Of a stretch of 64,000 nt of DNA, positions 1 to 8,449 are shown one piece after another. Position numbers and translations under genes: made by a program. Source of the DNA: Gemmobacter sp034519525 (lineage in GTDB: Bacteria; Pseudomonadota; Alphaproteobacteria; Rhodobacterales; Rhodobacteraceae); contig JAXHOJ010000015.1 of the NCBI GenBank assembly GCA_034519525.1, forward strand, positions 50,954-114,953, given 5' to 3'. Under the pieces are notes generated by a model. That model saw nothing but the letters and a program-made list of their open reading frames with translations. It made no database searches and was not told where the DNA came from. Each line of letters opens with the position of its first letter. Within the stretch, counting starts at the first letter, position 1.

Positions 1-1396
1 GCCGCAGATCAAGGGTGATGCGGTTGCAGCCCTCGACCACTTCGCGCGTGGTCAGCGTGGCGCCTTCGGCATCGACGAAGAACCCGGTGCGCGACAGTTC
101 GGGGCGACGGATTTCCAGACCCGACAACAGGCCGCGGCGGCTTTCATCGCTCATCGGCACCAGCCCCGGATCCAGCGCCTTGTCGCCCACCGAACGGAAG
201 CTGGCCTGCATCGCATCACGGGCGCGGGCGATCTTCGGTTCATCCTGCGGGCGCCAGACCAGCATGTAGCCCTTGATGAGCCCTTTCGACAGTTCGGCAT
301 AGGTATGGCTCGCCACCGCGCCATTGTTGGCGTCGATGGTGAAGCTGCGTTCAGACCGGCTGCGTTCGCCCTGCAGCGGCACATCGGCCAGCGTCTGCAG
401 CACATCGTAAAGGCCATAGAGCGCCGCCTGATCGCCGGGCTGCGAGATCAGCACCACTTTCACCCCGGAACCGGCCTTGGCGCGGTAATGCACGAAAGGC
501 GGTTCGAAGTGATCGAATTCCACCAGCGCGGTGGGCAGGGTGATTTCGATGCCGGCCTCGGCCTGGGTGATGGTCTGCAGGCCAAGGGCGGCCTCTTCGG
601 CGCGCCAGGCGGTCAGCAGCTGGTCGCGCTGGCGGGTGGTCAGGATGCCGGTTGGTTCAAGGCCATTGGCGGTTTGCCAATCCGCCATGCTGCGGCGGGT
701 GCCGGGGCCAAAGGCGCCGTCGATCCGGGCATTGTAGAAGCCGAACCATTGCAGGGCGGTTTGCAGGGTCTGCCGGTCTTCGGCGGAAAGGGCGGCTTCG
801 CTGGCGCGGGCCTCATCGGCGGTTTCTTCGACGGGGGCTGCCGGGAGGGGGGCGGCTTCAGCGGGTACCGCTTCGCTGAGGGGCGGTTCTGCGGCTTCGG
901 CTGGGACAGCTTCGGCGGGGGGGGCGGGCAGGGGTTCCGCCTCTGCCACGGTTGCCGGGGGGGCGGCTGGTTCGGCTGCGGCCAGAGGTTCTGCAGGCGG
1001 TTCTGCGGGGGCTTCCGGCTCGGGGGCTGCGATTTCGGGGGCTGCGATTTCCGGCATCGGTGCGGCGGCGCCCGCGGGCCAGAACGGGGCATCAAAGGCG
1101 GTGCCATCGGCCACGAAACTGTCGCGCGGGATCAGGCCTTCGCGGCGCAGCCGGGCCAGCTGGCTGGCCGCCAGTTCGCGGTCCAGATAGGGGCCAAGGG
1201 CGATGGCATACCAGCCGGTGCCGGTGGCAAAGCCCGCCACATCGGGGAACAGCGCGGCATAGGCGCGCGCCCTGTCTTCGGCATCGGCCAGCCCCGGCTG
1301 TGCCTCGATCTGCAGCCAATAGCGTTCCTGCGCGCGCAGCGGCGCCCCCAGAACCAGCGTGGCCACCACCGTCAGCAGGAAAATCACCTGTCTCAT
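1..1396 (-). CDS. Secreted SPOR / peptidoglycan-binding / trypsin-like protease homologue (partial, C-terminus beyond window)
   Basis: The frame is open from an ATG at 1396 to the left edge, so about 465 codons are visible and the C-terminus is missing. It starts with a signal peptide (MRQVIFLLTVVATLVLGAPL then RAQ). A SPOR-like domain follows at about residues 25-95, then a Pro/Ala/Glu-rich linker of about 100 residues. Next is a PG_binding_1 domain (about 205-265, with DGAFGPGTRRSMADWQ). The last residues before the edge (SRTGFFVDAEGATLTTREVVEGC) resemble the start of a trypsin/DegP-like domain. There the usual catalytic-His motif N-A-H-V-V reads T-R-E-V-V, so the His appears to be Glu. The likely role is a periplasmic, cell-wall-associated protein. 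The gene is divergent from glyQ. Domain assignment is by eye. Confidence 0.75.
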   Translation of the reverse strand, partial: MRQVIFLLTVVATLVLGAPLRAQERYWLQIEAQPGLADAEDRARAYAALFPDVAGFATGTGWYAIALGPYLDRELAASQLARLRREGLIPRDSFVADGTAFDAPFWPAGAAAPMPEIAAPEIAAPEPEAPAEPPAEPLAAAEPAAPPATVAEAEPLPAPPAEAVPAEAAEPPLSEAVPAEAAPLPAAPVEETADEARASEAALSAEDRQTLQTALQWFGFYNARIDGAFGPGTRRSMADWQTANGLEPTGILTTRQRDQLLTAWRAEEAALGLQTITQAEAGIEITLPTALVEFDHFEPPFVHYRAKAGSGVKVVLISQPGDQAALYGLYDVLQTLADVPLQGERSRSERSFTIDANNGAVASHTYAELSKGLIKGYMLVWRPQDEPKIARARDAMQASFRSVGDKALDPGLVPMSDESRRGLLSGLEIRRPELSRTGFFVDAEGATLTTREVVEGCNRITLDLR

Positions 1397-1562
1397 CTTG
1401 CGAACATATCCCGTCACACTGAATTGAACGCAGCGTTACACGGCCCCGCAGCGCAGTGCAAATGCGGCAAGCACCGCAATTCTGACAGTTGCGCGAGCGG
1501 GCCTGCATTGACGCCCCGCCGCCTTGTGGCTAGGGAAGCAGGGCTTTCCGAAGAGGTCCGAC

Positions 1563-2528
1563 ATGCCCGCAGCATCTGCCCCCCGCAGCTTTCAGGAAAT
1601 CATCCTGCGCCTGATGACCTACTGGGCGTCGAAAGGCTGCGCCGTGCTGCAGCCCTATGACATGGAAGTGGGCGCGGGCACCTTCCACCCGGCGACCACC
1701 TTGCGTTCGCTGGGCAACAAGCCCTGGGCCGCCGCCTATGTGCAGCCCTCGCGCCGCCCCACCGATGGGCGCTATGGCGAGAACCCGAACCGCCTGCAGC
1801 ATTATTACCAGTATCAGGTGCTGATCAAACCCAGCCCGCCCGATCTGCAGGATCTGTATCTGGGCAGCCTTGATGCCATCGGCATCGACACGGCGCTGCA
1901 TGACATCCGCTTTGTCGAGGATGACTGGGAAAGCCCGACACTGGGCGCCTGGGGCCTGGGCTGGGAGGTCTGGTGCGATGGCATGGAGGTCAGCCAGTTC
2001 ACCTATTTTCAGCAGGTCGGCGGGCATGACTGCAAGCCGGTTTCGGGCGAGCTGACCTATGGTTTGGAACGGCTGGCGATGTATGTGCTGGGCATCGACC
2101 ATGTGATGGACATGCCCTTCAACGATCCCGACAGCGCGATCCCGCTGAAATATGGCGATATCTTCCGCCAGACCGAAGAAGAATATTCGCGCCACAATTT
2201 CGATGGCGCCACGACCGAGATGCTGCTGCGCCATTTCGAGGATGCCGAGGCCGAATGTGCGCGCCTGCTGGCCTTTGATCCGCAGGATGCCAACAGCGGC
2301 AAGCGCATCATCATGGCGCATCCCGCCTATGACCAGACGATCAAGGCCAGCCATCTGTTCAACCTGCTGGATGCGCGCGGGGTGATTTCCGTCACCGAGC
2401 GTCAGGCCTATATCGGCCGGGTGCGGGCGCTGGCCAAGAAATGCGCCGATGCGTTCGTGCAGACGGAAGCTGGCGCTTCCTTGGCTGTGCAGACGGAAGC
2501 CGGCGCTTCGGTGGAGGCCGTTTCGTGA
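1563..2528 (+). CDS. glyQ: Glycine--tRNA ligase alpha subunit
   Basis: Class II aminoacyl-tRNA synthetase alpha subunit of the bacterial alpha2beta2 GlyRS, which charges tRNA-Gly in the cytoplasm. The N-terminal RSFQEIILRLMTYWASKGC, the GAGTFHPATTLRSLG segment and YVQPSRRPTDGRYGENPNR are hallmark GlyQ sequences. The ATG at 1563 follows an AGGTC ribosome-binding segment; an upstream in-frame start at 1524 would add 13 unconserved residues. The product is 321 residues, slightly longer than typical because of a duplicated 10-residue tail (VQTEAGASLA / VQTEAGASVE). The stop codon overlaps the GTG start of the next gene, and glyS follows, so the three genes form one operon. Confidence 0.97.
   Translation: MPAASAPRSFQEIILRLMTYWASKGCAVLQPYDMEVGAGTFHPATTLRSLGNKPWAAAYVQPSRRPTDGRYGENPNRLQHYYQYQVLIKPSPPDLQDLYLGSLDAIGIDTALHDIRFVEDDWESPTLGAWGLGWEVWCDGMEVSQFTYFQQVGGHDCKPVSGELTYGLERLAMYVLGIDHVMDMPFNDPDSAIPLKYGDIFRQTEEEYSRHNFDGATTEMLLRHFEDAEAECARLLAFDPQDANSGKRIIMAHPAYDQTIKASHLFNLLDARGVISVTERQAYIGRVRALAKKCADAFVQTEAGASLAVQTEAGASVEAVS
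2457..2516 (+). repeat. Two-copy 30-bp tandem duplication at the 3' end of glyQ
   Basis: The segments 2457-2486 and 2487-2516 are near-identical 30-mers that each begin GTGCAGACGGAAGC. They encode VQTEAGASLA and VQTEAGASVE in frame, lengthening the GlyQ tail without shifting the frame. The few mismatches (GCT/GCC and the last codons) suggest a recent duplication. Confidence 0.85.
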
Positions 2529-3022
2529 ATGGCAAGATCATCGGAGGGGGGCTCGTGGTTCTGTCGCTGATCGCCGCTGCGGCCATGTACTGGCTGCAGA
2601 TCTATGCCTTCTACGAACCCGCCCGCTTTGAACCGGGCGCCGAAATCACCCTGATCCCGCTGCAGGGCGCCGGGCCAGAGGTCATCGTGGCCGAGAATGT
2701 GACGGGGATTGATGCCACCTCCTCGCCGCTTCGCTTTCGCGCCTGTTTCAACACCCCGCTGAGCCAGGCCATGCTGACCGAAACCTATCAGGTCTATGAC
2801 GGGGCGCAGCCGCTGGTCGCGCCGCCGTGGTTTGACTGTTTCAACGCCGAACGCATCGGCCGGGCGCTGGAAACCGGCGAGGCCATCGCCTTTCTTTCGG
2901 TGCCCGATATCACCCCCGGCGTCGATCGTGTGGTTGCCGTGTTTCCCGATGGCGCGGCCTTTGCCTGGCACCAGCTCAACGACAAGCTGAAAGAAGATCC
3001 CAATGCCCGACTTGCTGATTGA
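2525..3022 (+). CDS. Small membrane-anchored protein (DUF6446-like) between glyQ and glyS
   Basis: A 165-residue protein starting at GTG 2525, whose start overlaps the glyQ stop by 4 bases. Residues 5-25 (IIGGGLVVLSLIAAAAMYWL) form one N-terminal membrane segment. The rest is a soluble, presumably periplasmic domain with two cysteines in FRACFNTPLS and PPWFDCFNAER. The final 20 bases overlap the start of glyS, so translation of all three genes is probably coupled. I associate this family with the glyQ-glyS interval in Rhodobacteraceae, but its function is not known. The family name is from memory and is less certain than the gene itself. Confidence 0.8.
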   Translation: MNGKIIGGGLVVLSLIAAAAMYWLQIYAFYEPARFEPGAEITLIPLQGAGPEVIVAENVTGIDATSSPLRFRACFNTPLSQAMLTETYQVYDGAQPLVAPPWFDCFNAERIGRALETGEAIAFLSVPDITPGVDRVVAVFPDGAAFAWHQLNDKLKEDPNARLAD

Positions 3023-5216
3023 ACTGTTTTCCGAGGAAATCCCGGCGCGGATGCAGGGCAGGGCGCGGGACGATCTGAAAAAGCTCGTGACCGACGGGCT
3101 GGTGGAGGCCGGGCTGACCTATGAAAGCGCGGGCGCGTTTTCCACCCCGCGCCGTCTGGTGCTGACGCTGACCGGGCTTTCGCCCGAAAGCCGGGCCGTG
3201 CGCGAAGAACGCAAGGGGCCCCGCACCGATGCGCCCGCGCAGGCGCTGGAGGGCTTTCTGCGGTCAACCGGCCTGACGCTGGACCAGCTGGAAAAGCGTG
3301 CCGACAAGAAGGCCGAAGTCTATTTCGCCGTGCTGGAAAAGCCGGGCCGCCAAGCGGCCGAGATCGTGGCCGAGGTGCTGGAACGCACGATCCGCAATTT
3401 CCCCTGGCCGAAATCCATGCGCTGGGGCACGGGCAACCTGCGCTGGGTGCGGCCGCTTCATTCCATCCTCTGCCTGCTGAGCGATGAAGGCGGCGCCGCT
3501 GTCGTGCCGCTGGTGGTGGATGGCATCACCGCGGGCAATACCACCGGCGGCCACCGCTTCATGGCGCCCGCGCGCTTTGCCGTGCATGGGTTTGACGATT
3601 ACGCCGCCAAACTGCGCCGCGCCTATGTGATGCTGGATAGCGCCGAACGCGAGGCGCATATCTGGAATGATGCGCAAAATCAGGCCTTTGCGCGCGGGCT
3701 GGAACTGGTGCCCGATGCGGCCCTGCTGACCGAAGTGGCGGGGCTGGTGGAATGGCCGGTGGTGCTGATGGGCGCCATCGGGGCCGATTTCCTGCATCTG
3801 CCGCCCGAGGTGCTGCAAACCTCGATGCGCGAACATCAGAAATTCTTCTCGGTGAAAAACCCGAAAACCGGCCGGATCGAAGGCTTCGTGACGGTTGCGA
3901 ACCGCGAAACCGCCGACAATGGTGCCACGATCCTGCAGGGCAACCAGAAGGTGCTGTCGGCCCGCCTGTCCGACGCGCGCTTCTTCTGGGAGAATGACCT
4001 GCGCGTGGCGAAATCCGGCATGGCGGATTGGGCCGAGGGGCTGAAAGCCGTCACCTTCCACAACAAGCTGGGCTCGCAGGCTGACCGGATCGACCGTATC
4101 GCCGCGCTGGCGCGCGAGATTGCGCCGCTGGTGGGCGCCGACCCCGATCAGGCCGCCCATGCCGCGCAACTGGCCAAGCTGGACCTGCGCTCTGCCATGG
4201 TGGGGGAATTCCCCGAACTGCAAGGCACCATGGGCCGCTATTACGCGCTCGAAGCGGGCGAGCCCGAACCCGTGGCCAATGCCGCCCGAGACCATTATTC
4301 GCCGCTGGGGCCAAGCGACGCCGTGCCAACCGAGCCGGTTTCGGTGGCGGTGGCGCTGGCCGACAAGATCGACACGCTGACCGGCTTCTGGGCGATTGAC
4401 GAGAAACCCACGGGGAGCAAAGACCCGTTTGCGCTGCGCCGCGCCGCGCTGGGGGTTATTCGGTTGGTGCTGGGGAATGGGGTGCGGGTTGGGGTTCTTG
4501 AGATATTTAGTGGCTGGCTAAACACATCTGTCATGCTGACAGTGCATTACTCTCAGGTTTCATTTGCCTCGTTGAAGCCGCGTCCAATTGTCTTTGATCG
4601 GTTCCTTCGTGTAACAGGTTCAGGTGAAACTGATGCGGGTGACCATTTCGAAGATCAAGAAGTGCTTTGGGACGATTTTAGGAATGTTTCATCCGACCTC
4701 CTCGCCTTCTTCCACGACCGCCTCAAGGTCTTCCTGCGCGATCAGGGCATCCGTCACGATGTGATCGACGCCTGCCTCGCCATGCCGGGCAATGACGATC
4801 TCACCCTGCTGGTGAAACGCGCCGAGGCCCTGCAGGCCTTCCTCAAAACCGAGGATGGCACCAACCTGCTGCAGGGCTTCAAGCGGGCAAACAATATCCT
4901 CACCCAGGCGGAAACCAAGGACGGGGTGGAATACTCCTTCGGCGCCGATGTGAAATTCGCCGAAACCGACGAGGAACGCGCGCTGTTCGCCGCGCTCGAC
5001 GCGGGCGAGGCGGCGATCGCACCGGCGATGGCGCAGGAAGATTTCGCCGCCGCCATGGCCGCCATGGCCAATCTGCGCGCCCCGATTGATGCCTTCTTCA
5101 CCGCCGTGCAGGTGAACAGCGATAATGCCATCGTCCGCCGCAACCGGCTGAACCTGCTGCACCGCATCCGCGCGCTGGTGGCGCAGGTGGCCGATCTGAC
5201 CAAGGTCGAAGGCTGA
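3003..5216 (+). CDS. glyS: Glycine--tRNA ligase beta subunit with an atypical internal insert
   Basis: Beta subunit of tetrameric GlyRS, which supplies the tRNA-binding and HD-type domains. The N-terminus MPDLLIELFSEEIPARMQG and the segments HRFMAP, MREHQKFFSV and GFVTVANRE are typical GlyS. The product is 737 residues, against roughly 690 for E. coli GlyS. The excess lies at about residues 500-560 (4490-4690), where both codon use and GC content fall sharply relative to the flanks. Normal sequence resumes at DLLAFFHDRLKVFLRDQG. The frame is preserved throughout, so the protein is probably functional. The start overlaps the preceding gene by 20 bases. Confidence 0.96.
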   Translation: MPDLLIELFSEEIPARMQGRARDDLKKLVTDGLVEAGLTYESAGAFSTPRRLVLTLTGLSPESRAVREERKGPRTDAPAQALEGFLRSTGLTLDQLEKRADKKAEVYFAVLEKPGRQAAEIVAEVLERTIRNFPWPKSMRWGTGNLRWVRPLHSILCLLSDEGGAAVVPLVVDGITAGNTTGGHRFMAPARFAVHGFDDYAAKLRRAYVMLDSAEREAHIWNDAQNQAFARGLELVPDAALLTEVAGLVEWPVVLMGAIGADFLHLPPEVLQTSMREHQKFFSVKNPKTGRIEGFVTVANRETADNGATILQGNQKVLSARLSDARFFWENDLRVAKSGMADWAEGLKAVTFHNKLGSQADRIDRIAALAREIAPLVGADPDQAAHAAQLAKLDLRSAMVGEFPELQGTMGRYYALEAGEPEPVANAARDHYSPLGPSDAVPTEPVSVAVALADKIDTLTGFWAIDEKPTGSKDPFALRRAALGVIRLVLGNGVRVGVLEIFSGWLNTSVMLTVHYSQVSFASLKPRPIVFDRFLRVTGSGETDAGDHFEDQEVLWDDFRNVSSDLLAFFHDRLKVFLRDQGIRHDVIDACLAMPGNDDLTLLVKRAEALQAFLKTEDGTNLLQGFKRANNILTQAETKDGVEYSFGADVKFAETDEERALFAALDAGEAAIAPAMAQEDFAAAMAAMANLRAPIDAFFTAVQVNSDNAIVRRNRLNLLHRIRALVAQVADLTKVEG

Positions 5217-5230
5217 GAACCGTCCCCCCC

Positions 5231-5300
5231 TCTTCCCGTTGTTGAAATATCCTCGGGGGAGTGAAGGGCCGTCAGGCCCGTGGGGGGCAGAAAGCCCCCC
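5231..5300 (+). repeat. Dispersed extragenic element, copy A
   Basis: One of six related intergenic elements in this window. It carries the AT-rich core (here TTGTTGAAATATCCTCGGGGG) followed by GC-rich inverted repeats such as GGGCCGTCAGGCCC and GGGGGGCAGAAAGCCCCCC. It lies directly after glyS, where the hairpins could also help terminate transcription. Orientation matches copy C. Confidence 0.6.
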
Positions 5301-5368
5301 GGCCGCCGCTATCGCTTGCGTGCCCGCCGGAACCTCGTATTCTGCCTGCGAAGCAGAAGGTTGCCGCA

Positions 5369-7927
5369 GTGCAGAAATACGAACCCCTCTCCGATTTCGT
5401 GGTGATCTCGCCCACCGCCAATATCAGCCGTGAATGTCATGGCTGGCGGGCGAAGTGCCTGCAAAGGTTGATCCGGCTGGATCTGCCGGTGCCTGCCACC
5501 GTGGCTTTGCCCGCCACCACCGTGCGGGCGATTGCCACCGGGCAGATGTTCGATTGCAAGGCGATCCTCGCGCATTTCGGGGCAGAGCCGCTGATCTCGG
5601 TCCGGCCCTCGCCGGAAAATCCCGATTGGGGCGGGCCTGCCACGCTGCTGAACATCGGGTTCAACGCCGCCCGCCATGCAAGGCTGGCCGAAACCCATGG
5701 TCAGGCCGCCGCCGATGCGCTGTATCTGCGTTTTGTGCAGGGCTATGCGGTGCATGTGGCCCGGCTGGACCCCGACATGTTCGACGGGCTGGAGCCTTCG
5801 GCTCAGGGGCTGCGCGATGCGATGCGCAGCTATCAGCTTGAAATGGATGAACCTTTTCCCGAAGATCCGGCGCGCCAGCTGGCCGATGTGCTGCGCTCCA
5901 TGGCGCGCGCATGGGAGGGGACGACGGCCCGCCTGCTGCGCCAGGCCAAGGGCGCCCCGGCCGAAGCCGGGCTGGGGCTGGTGGTGCAGCAGATGGCGCA
6001 GGGCATCGGGCAGGGGATTTCGGGCTCTGGCGTGATCCAGTTCGTCGATCCGGTCTCGGGCGATCCGATGCTGAAAGGCCGGTATCTGAGCCAGAGCCAG
6101 GGCCGCGATGCGCTGAAACGCACCGAGGCGATCTATCTGACCCGCGATCCGCGCGGCGCCTCGCTGGAAGAGCTGGCGCCCGCCTTGTTCGCCGATCTGC
6201 TGCGCCATGGCGCGATGTGCCGCAAGCGGCTGCGCGAAGAGATGCAGATCGAATTCACCATCGAGGATGGCGTCTTGTCGGTGCTGGATGCGATCAAGGT
6301 GCAGCGGTCGTCGCGCGCCGGGCTGAAGATCGCGGTGGCGCTGGCCAAGGATGGCATCATCACCCCGGCCGAGGCCGTGCTGCGGGTGGAACCCCGCGCG
6401 CTGACCGAATTGTTGCATCCGCAGGTGGATCCGCGCGGGCCGCGCGACGTGTTTGCACGGGGAATCGCGGCCAGTCCTGGGGCGGCAACCGGGCGCATCG
6501 TCTTTACCTCGCAGGCAGCACAGGCGAGTGCGGCACGGGGCGAGCCTTGTGTTCTGGTGCGCCGGGAAACCGCGCCGGAGGATATCCGCGGGATGCATTC
6601 TGCCTCTGCCGTGCTGACGGAACGGGGCGGGATGACCAGCCATGCCGCGGTGATCGGGCGGGGGCTGGGCTTGCCCTGCATCGTGGGGGCATCGGATATC
6701 CGGCTGGATACAAAGGAAAAAACCCTGCTTGCCCCCGACGGCCGCCTGTTCCGTGAAGGCGATGTGATCACAGTGGATGGCACCAATGGCCAGGCGCTGG
6801 CCGGGGCTGCCGACATGCTGCCCACGGCGCAGGATGATGCTTTCCGGCAGCTGCTGTCCTGGGCGGATGGGTTCCGGGATATCGGCATCCGGGCCAATGC
6901 CGATACGCCATCAGATGCGCAGACGGCGCGGGATTTCATGGCGCAGGGCATCGGCCTGTGCCGCACGGAACATATGTTCTTCGAAGAAGATCGCCTGGTC
7001 GCCATGCGCGAGATGATCTTTGCCGATACCCCGCAAGACCGCGCCGCCGCCCTGACGCGGCTGTTGCCGATGCAGCGGGCCGATTTCACGCAACTATTTG
7101 AAATCATGCGCGGATTGCCGGTCTGCATCCGGTTGTTCGACCCGCCGCTGCACGAGTTTCTGCCCCATTCCCGCGAAGGTCTGCGCGAGCTGGCCGAGGC
7201 GCTGGATCGCCCGCTGTCAGAGGTGACGCGCCGGGCCGAGGCGCTGGCCGAATTCAACCCGATGCTGGGGATGCGCGGGGTGCGGCTGGGCGTTGTGTTG
7301 CCCGAAATCTATGACATGCAGGCGCGGGCCATTTTCGAGGCGACGGCGGAAACCGCGCGTCTGGGGGCGCCGGTGGTGCCGGAAATCATGATCCCGCTGG
7401 TTTCGGCCCGCCGCGAGGTGGAGCTGGTGAAAGGCCGGATCGACGCCGTGGCCGCCATGGTGCGCAACAAGACCGGGATTGATTTCGACTACCGGCTGGG
7501 CGTTATGGTCGAAACGCCGCGGGCGGCGCTGCGGGCGGGCGATATTGCGCAACATGCGGCCTTTCTGTCTTTTGGCACCAATGACCTGACGCAGATGACC
7601 TATGGGCTGAGCCGTGACGATGCCGGCCGCTTCATGGGCACCTATGTCAAGGAAGGCGTTTTTCCCGAAGATCCGTTCCATATTCTGGACGTGGACGGGG
7701 TGGGGGAGCTGCTGCTGATCGGGGCTGAACGGGGACGGAAAACCCGCCCGGATCTGACGCTGTCGATCTGCGGCGAACATGGCGGCAACCCCGAATCAAT
7801 CGCCTTCTGCCGCAAGGCCGGCTTCGATTATGTGAGCTGTTCGCCCTATCGCGTTCCACTTGCGCGGCTTGCAGCAGCACATTTGGCGCTGACCGATCCG
7901 ATTGATGGGCAGACCAAAGAAAAGTAA
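5369..7927 (+). CDS. PEP-utilising PPDK-like protein with a degenerate ATP-grasp half
   Basis: From GTG 5369 the product is 852 residues (an ATG at 5261 would add 36 low-complexity residues). The phospho-histidine domain is intact: TERGGMTSHAAVIGRGLG with the acceptor His near residue 425. The C-terminal PEP/pyruvate TIM barrel is also intact (GIGLCRTEHMF, GTNDLTQMTYGLSRDD, and SICGEHGGNP with Cys near 801). The N-terminal half is diverged. The GGKGANLAEM-type lysine motif of PPDK reads SRECHGWRAKCLQRL, and the SVRSSA...GMMDTVLN region reads SVRPSPENPDWGGPATLLN. The family converts pyruvate, ATP and Pi to PEP. The divergence suggests altered or lost ATP use, or a regulatory role. No obvious operon partner. 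Confidence 0.85.
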   Translation: MQKYEPLSDFVVISPTANISRECHGWRAKCLQRLIRLDLPVPATVALPATTVRAIATGQMFDCKAILAHFGAEPLISVRPSPENPDWGGPATLLNIGFNAARHARLAETHGQAAADALYLRFVQGYAVHVARLDPDMFDGLEPSAQGLRDAMRSYQLEMDEPFPEDPARQLADVLRSMARAWEGTTARLLRQAKGAPAEAGLGLVVQQMAQGIGQGISGSGVIQFVDPVSGDPMLKGRYLSQSQGRDALKRTEAIYLTRDPRGASLEELAPALFADLLRHGAMCRKRLREEMQIEFTIEDGVLSVLDAIKVQRSSRAGLKIAVALAKDGIITPAEAVLRVEPRALTELLHPQVDPRGPRDVFARGIAASPGAATGRIVFTSQAAQASAARGEPCVLVRRETAPEDIRGMHSASAVLTERGGMTSHAAVIGRGLGLPCIVGASDIRLDTKEKTLLAPDGRLFREGDVITVDGTNGQALAGAADMLPTAQDDAFRQLLSWADGFRDIGIRANADTPSDAQTARDFMAQGIGLCRTEHMFFEEDRLVAMREMIFADTPQDRAAALTRLLPMQRADFTQLFEIMRGLPVCIRLFDPPLHEFLPHSREGLRELAEALDRPLSEVTRRAEALAEFNPMLGMRGVRLGVVLPEIYDMQARAIFEATAETARLGAPVVPEIMIPLVSARREVELVKGRIDAVAAMVRNKTGIDFDYRLGVMVETPRAALRAGDIAQHAAFLSFGTNDLTQMTYGLSRDDAGRFMGTYVKEGVFPEDPFHILDVDGVGELLLIGAERGRKTRPDLTLSICGEHGGNPESIAFCRKAGFDYVSCSPYRVPLARLAAAHLALTDPIDGQTKEK

Positions 7928-8159
7928 GGAAATCCACGCGTTTAATTGAAATTTCACTTGAGATTCAAGAAACCGCTTCGGCAGGATTTCGCGCAGAATC
8001 ACCCGATTCTATGTTGCATTTCTGTCACAAGACTGGACTCGCCAGCAGTTTCAGGTTTATGCCCGGCGGCTGTTGCCTGTGAGGAAGGGAAATATCCCTG
8101 TTTTTGGTGCTTGTGCCCTCCGGATTGCGGCGCTGGAACAAGACCGGGAACAACAGTCA

Positions 8160-8449
8160 ATGCGCTTGCGACACAGCTGGACGGTGACTGCCCTTCTCGG
8201 GCTTGTTGATCCTCGACTGGAGCGGCCCATCGCCGATGTTACGGTAAGCCAGTCCAACGAGCCTGACCCAAAGCCTTGATCGGCGGCCAGATGGCCGGGT
8301 CTCGCCTTGCTTGGGGTCGGAAGATCGGCGCTCGGGCATGGTTGCGCCCGGCGGCGGCATGGCCCGCGCCTTGCCAAAAGGGCGCTACAGACCAGGCTTC
8401 GGCATACGGGGAAAAAAGCCTTCGCCTGACAACGCTGCCCTAGGTCTTT
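8160..8449 (+). pseudogene. Frame-scrambled N-terminal region of the cell wall hydrolase
   Basis: Coding traces of the hydrolase N-terminus occur here in changing frames. An ATG at 8160 begins MRLRHSWTVTALLGL, then ADVTVSQSNEPDP, which is closed by a TGA at 8277-8279. The frame starting at 8276 then reads LIGGQMAGSRLA. Another frame near 8308 reads LGSEDRRSGMVAPGGGMARA. Finally the hydrolase frame opens after a TAG just upstream of 8450. SQSNxP, IGGQ and LGSExRR are recognisable elements of the usual N-terminal part of this Rhodobacteraceae protein. Several small indels therefore separate the secretion signal from the catalytic domain. Confidence 0.55.

Noticed and set aside
305..1660. Plus-strand open frame of 451 codons across the glyQ start
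   Set aside because: Antisense of the protease-like gene and running into glyQ in another frame. Gly/Arg/Ala-rich without domain.
3264..4295. Minus-strand open frame of 343 codons
   Set aside because: Antisense of glyS, His-rich shadow translation.
7946..8159. Short frames and small palindromes (TGAAATTTCA, CTTGAGATTCAAG) after the PPDK-like gene
   Set aside because: No ribosome-binding site or protein similarity. The palindromes are short and lack T-runs, so neither gene nor terminator is supported.
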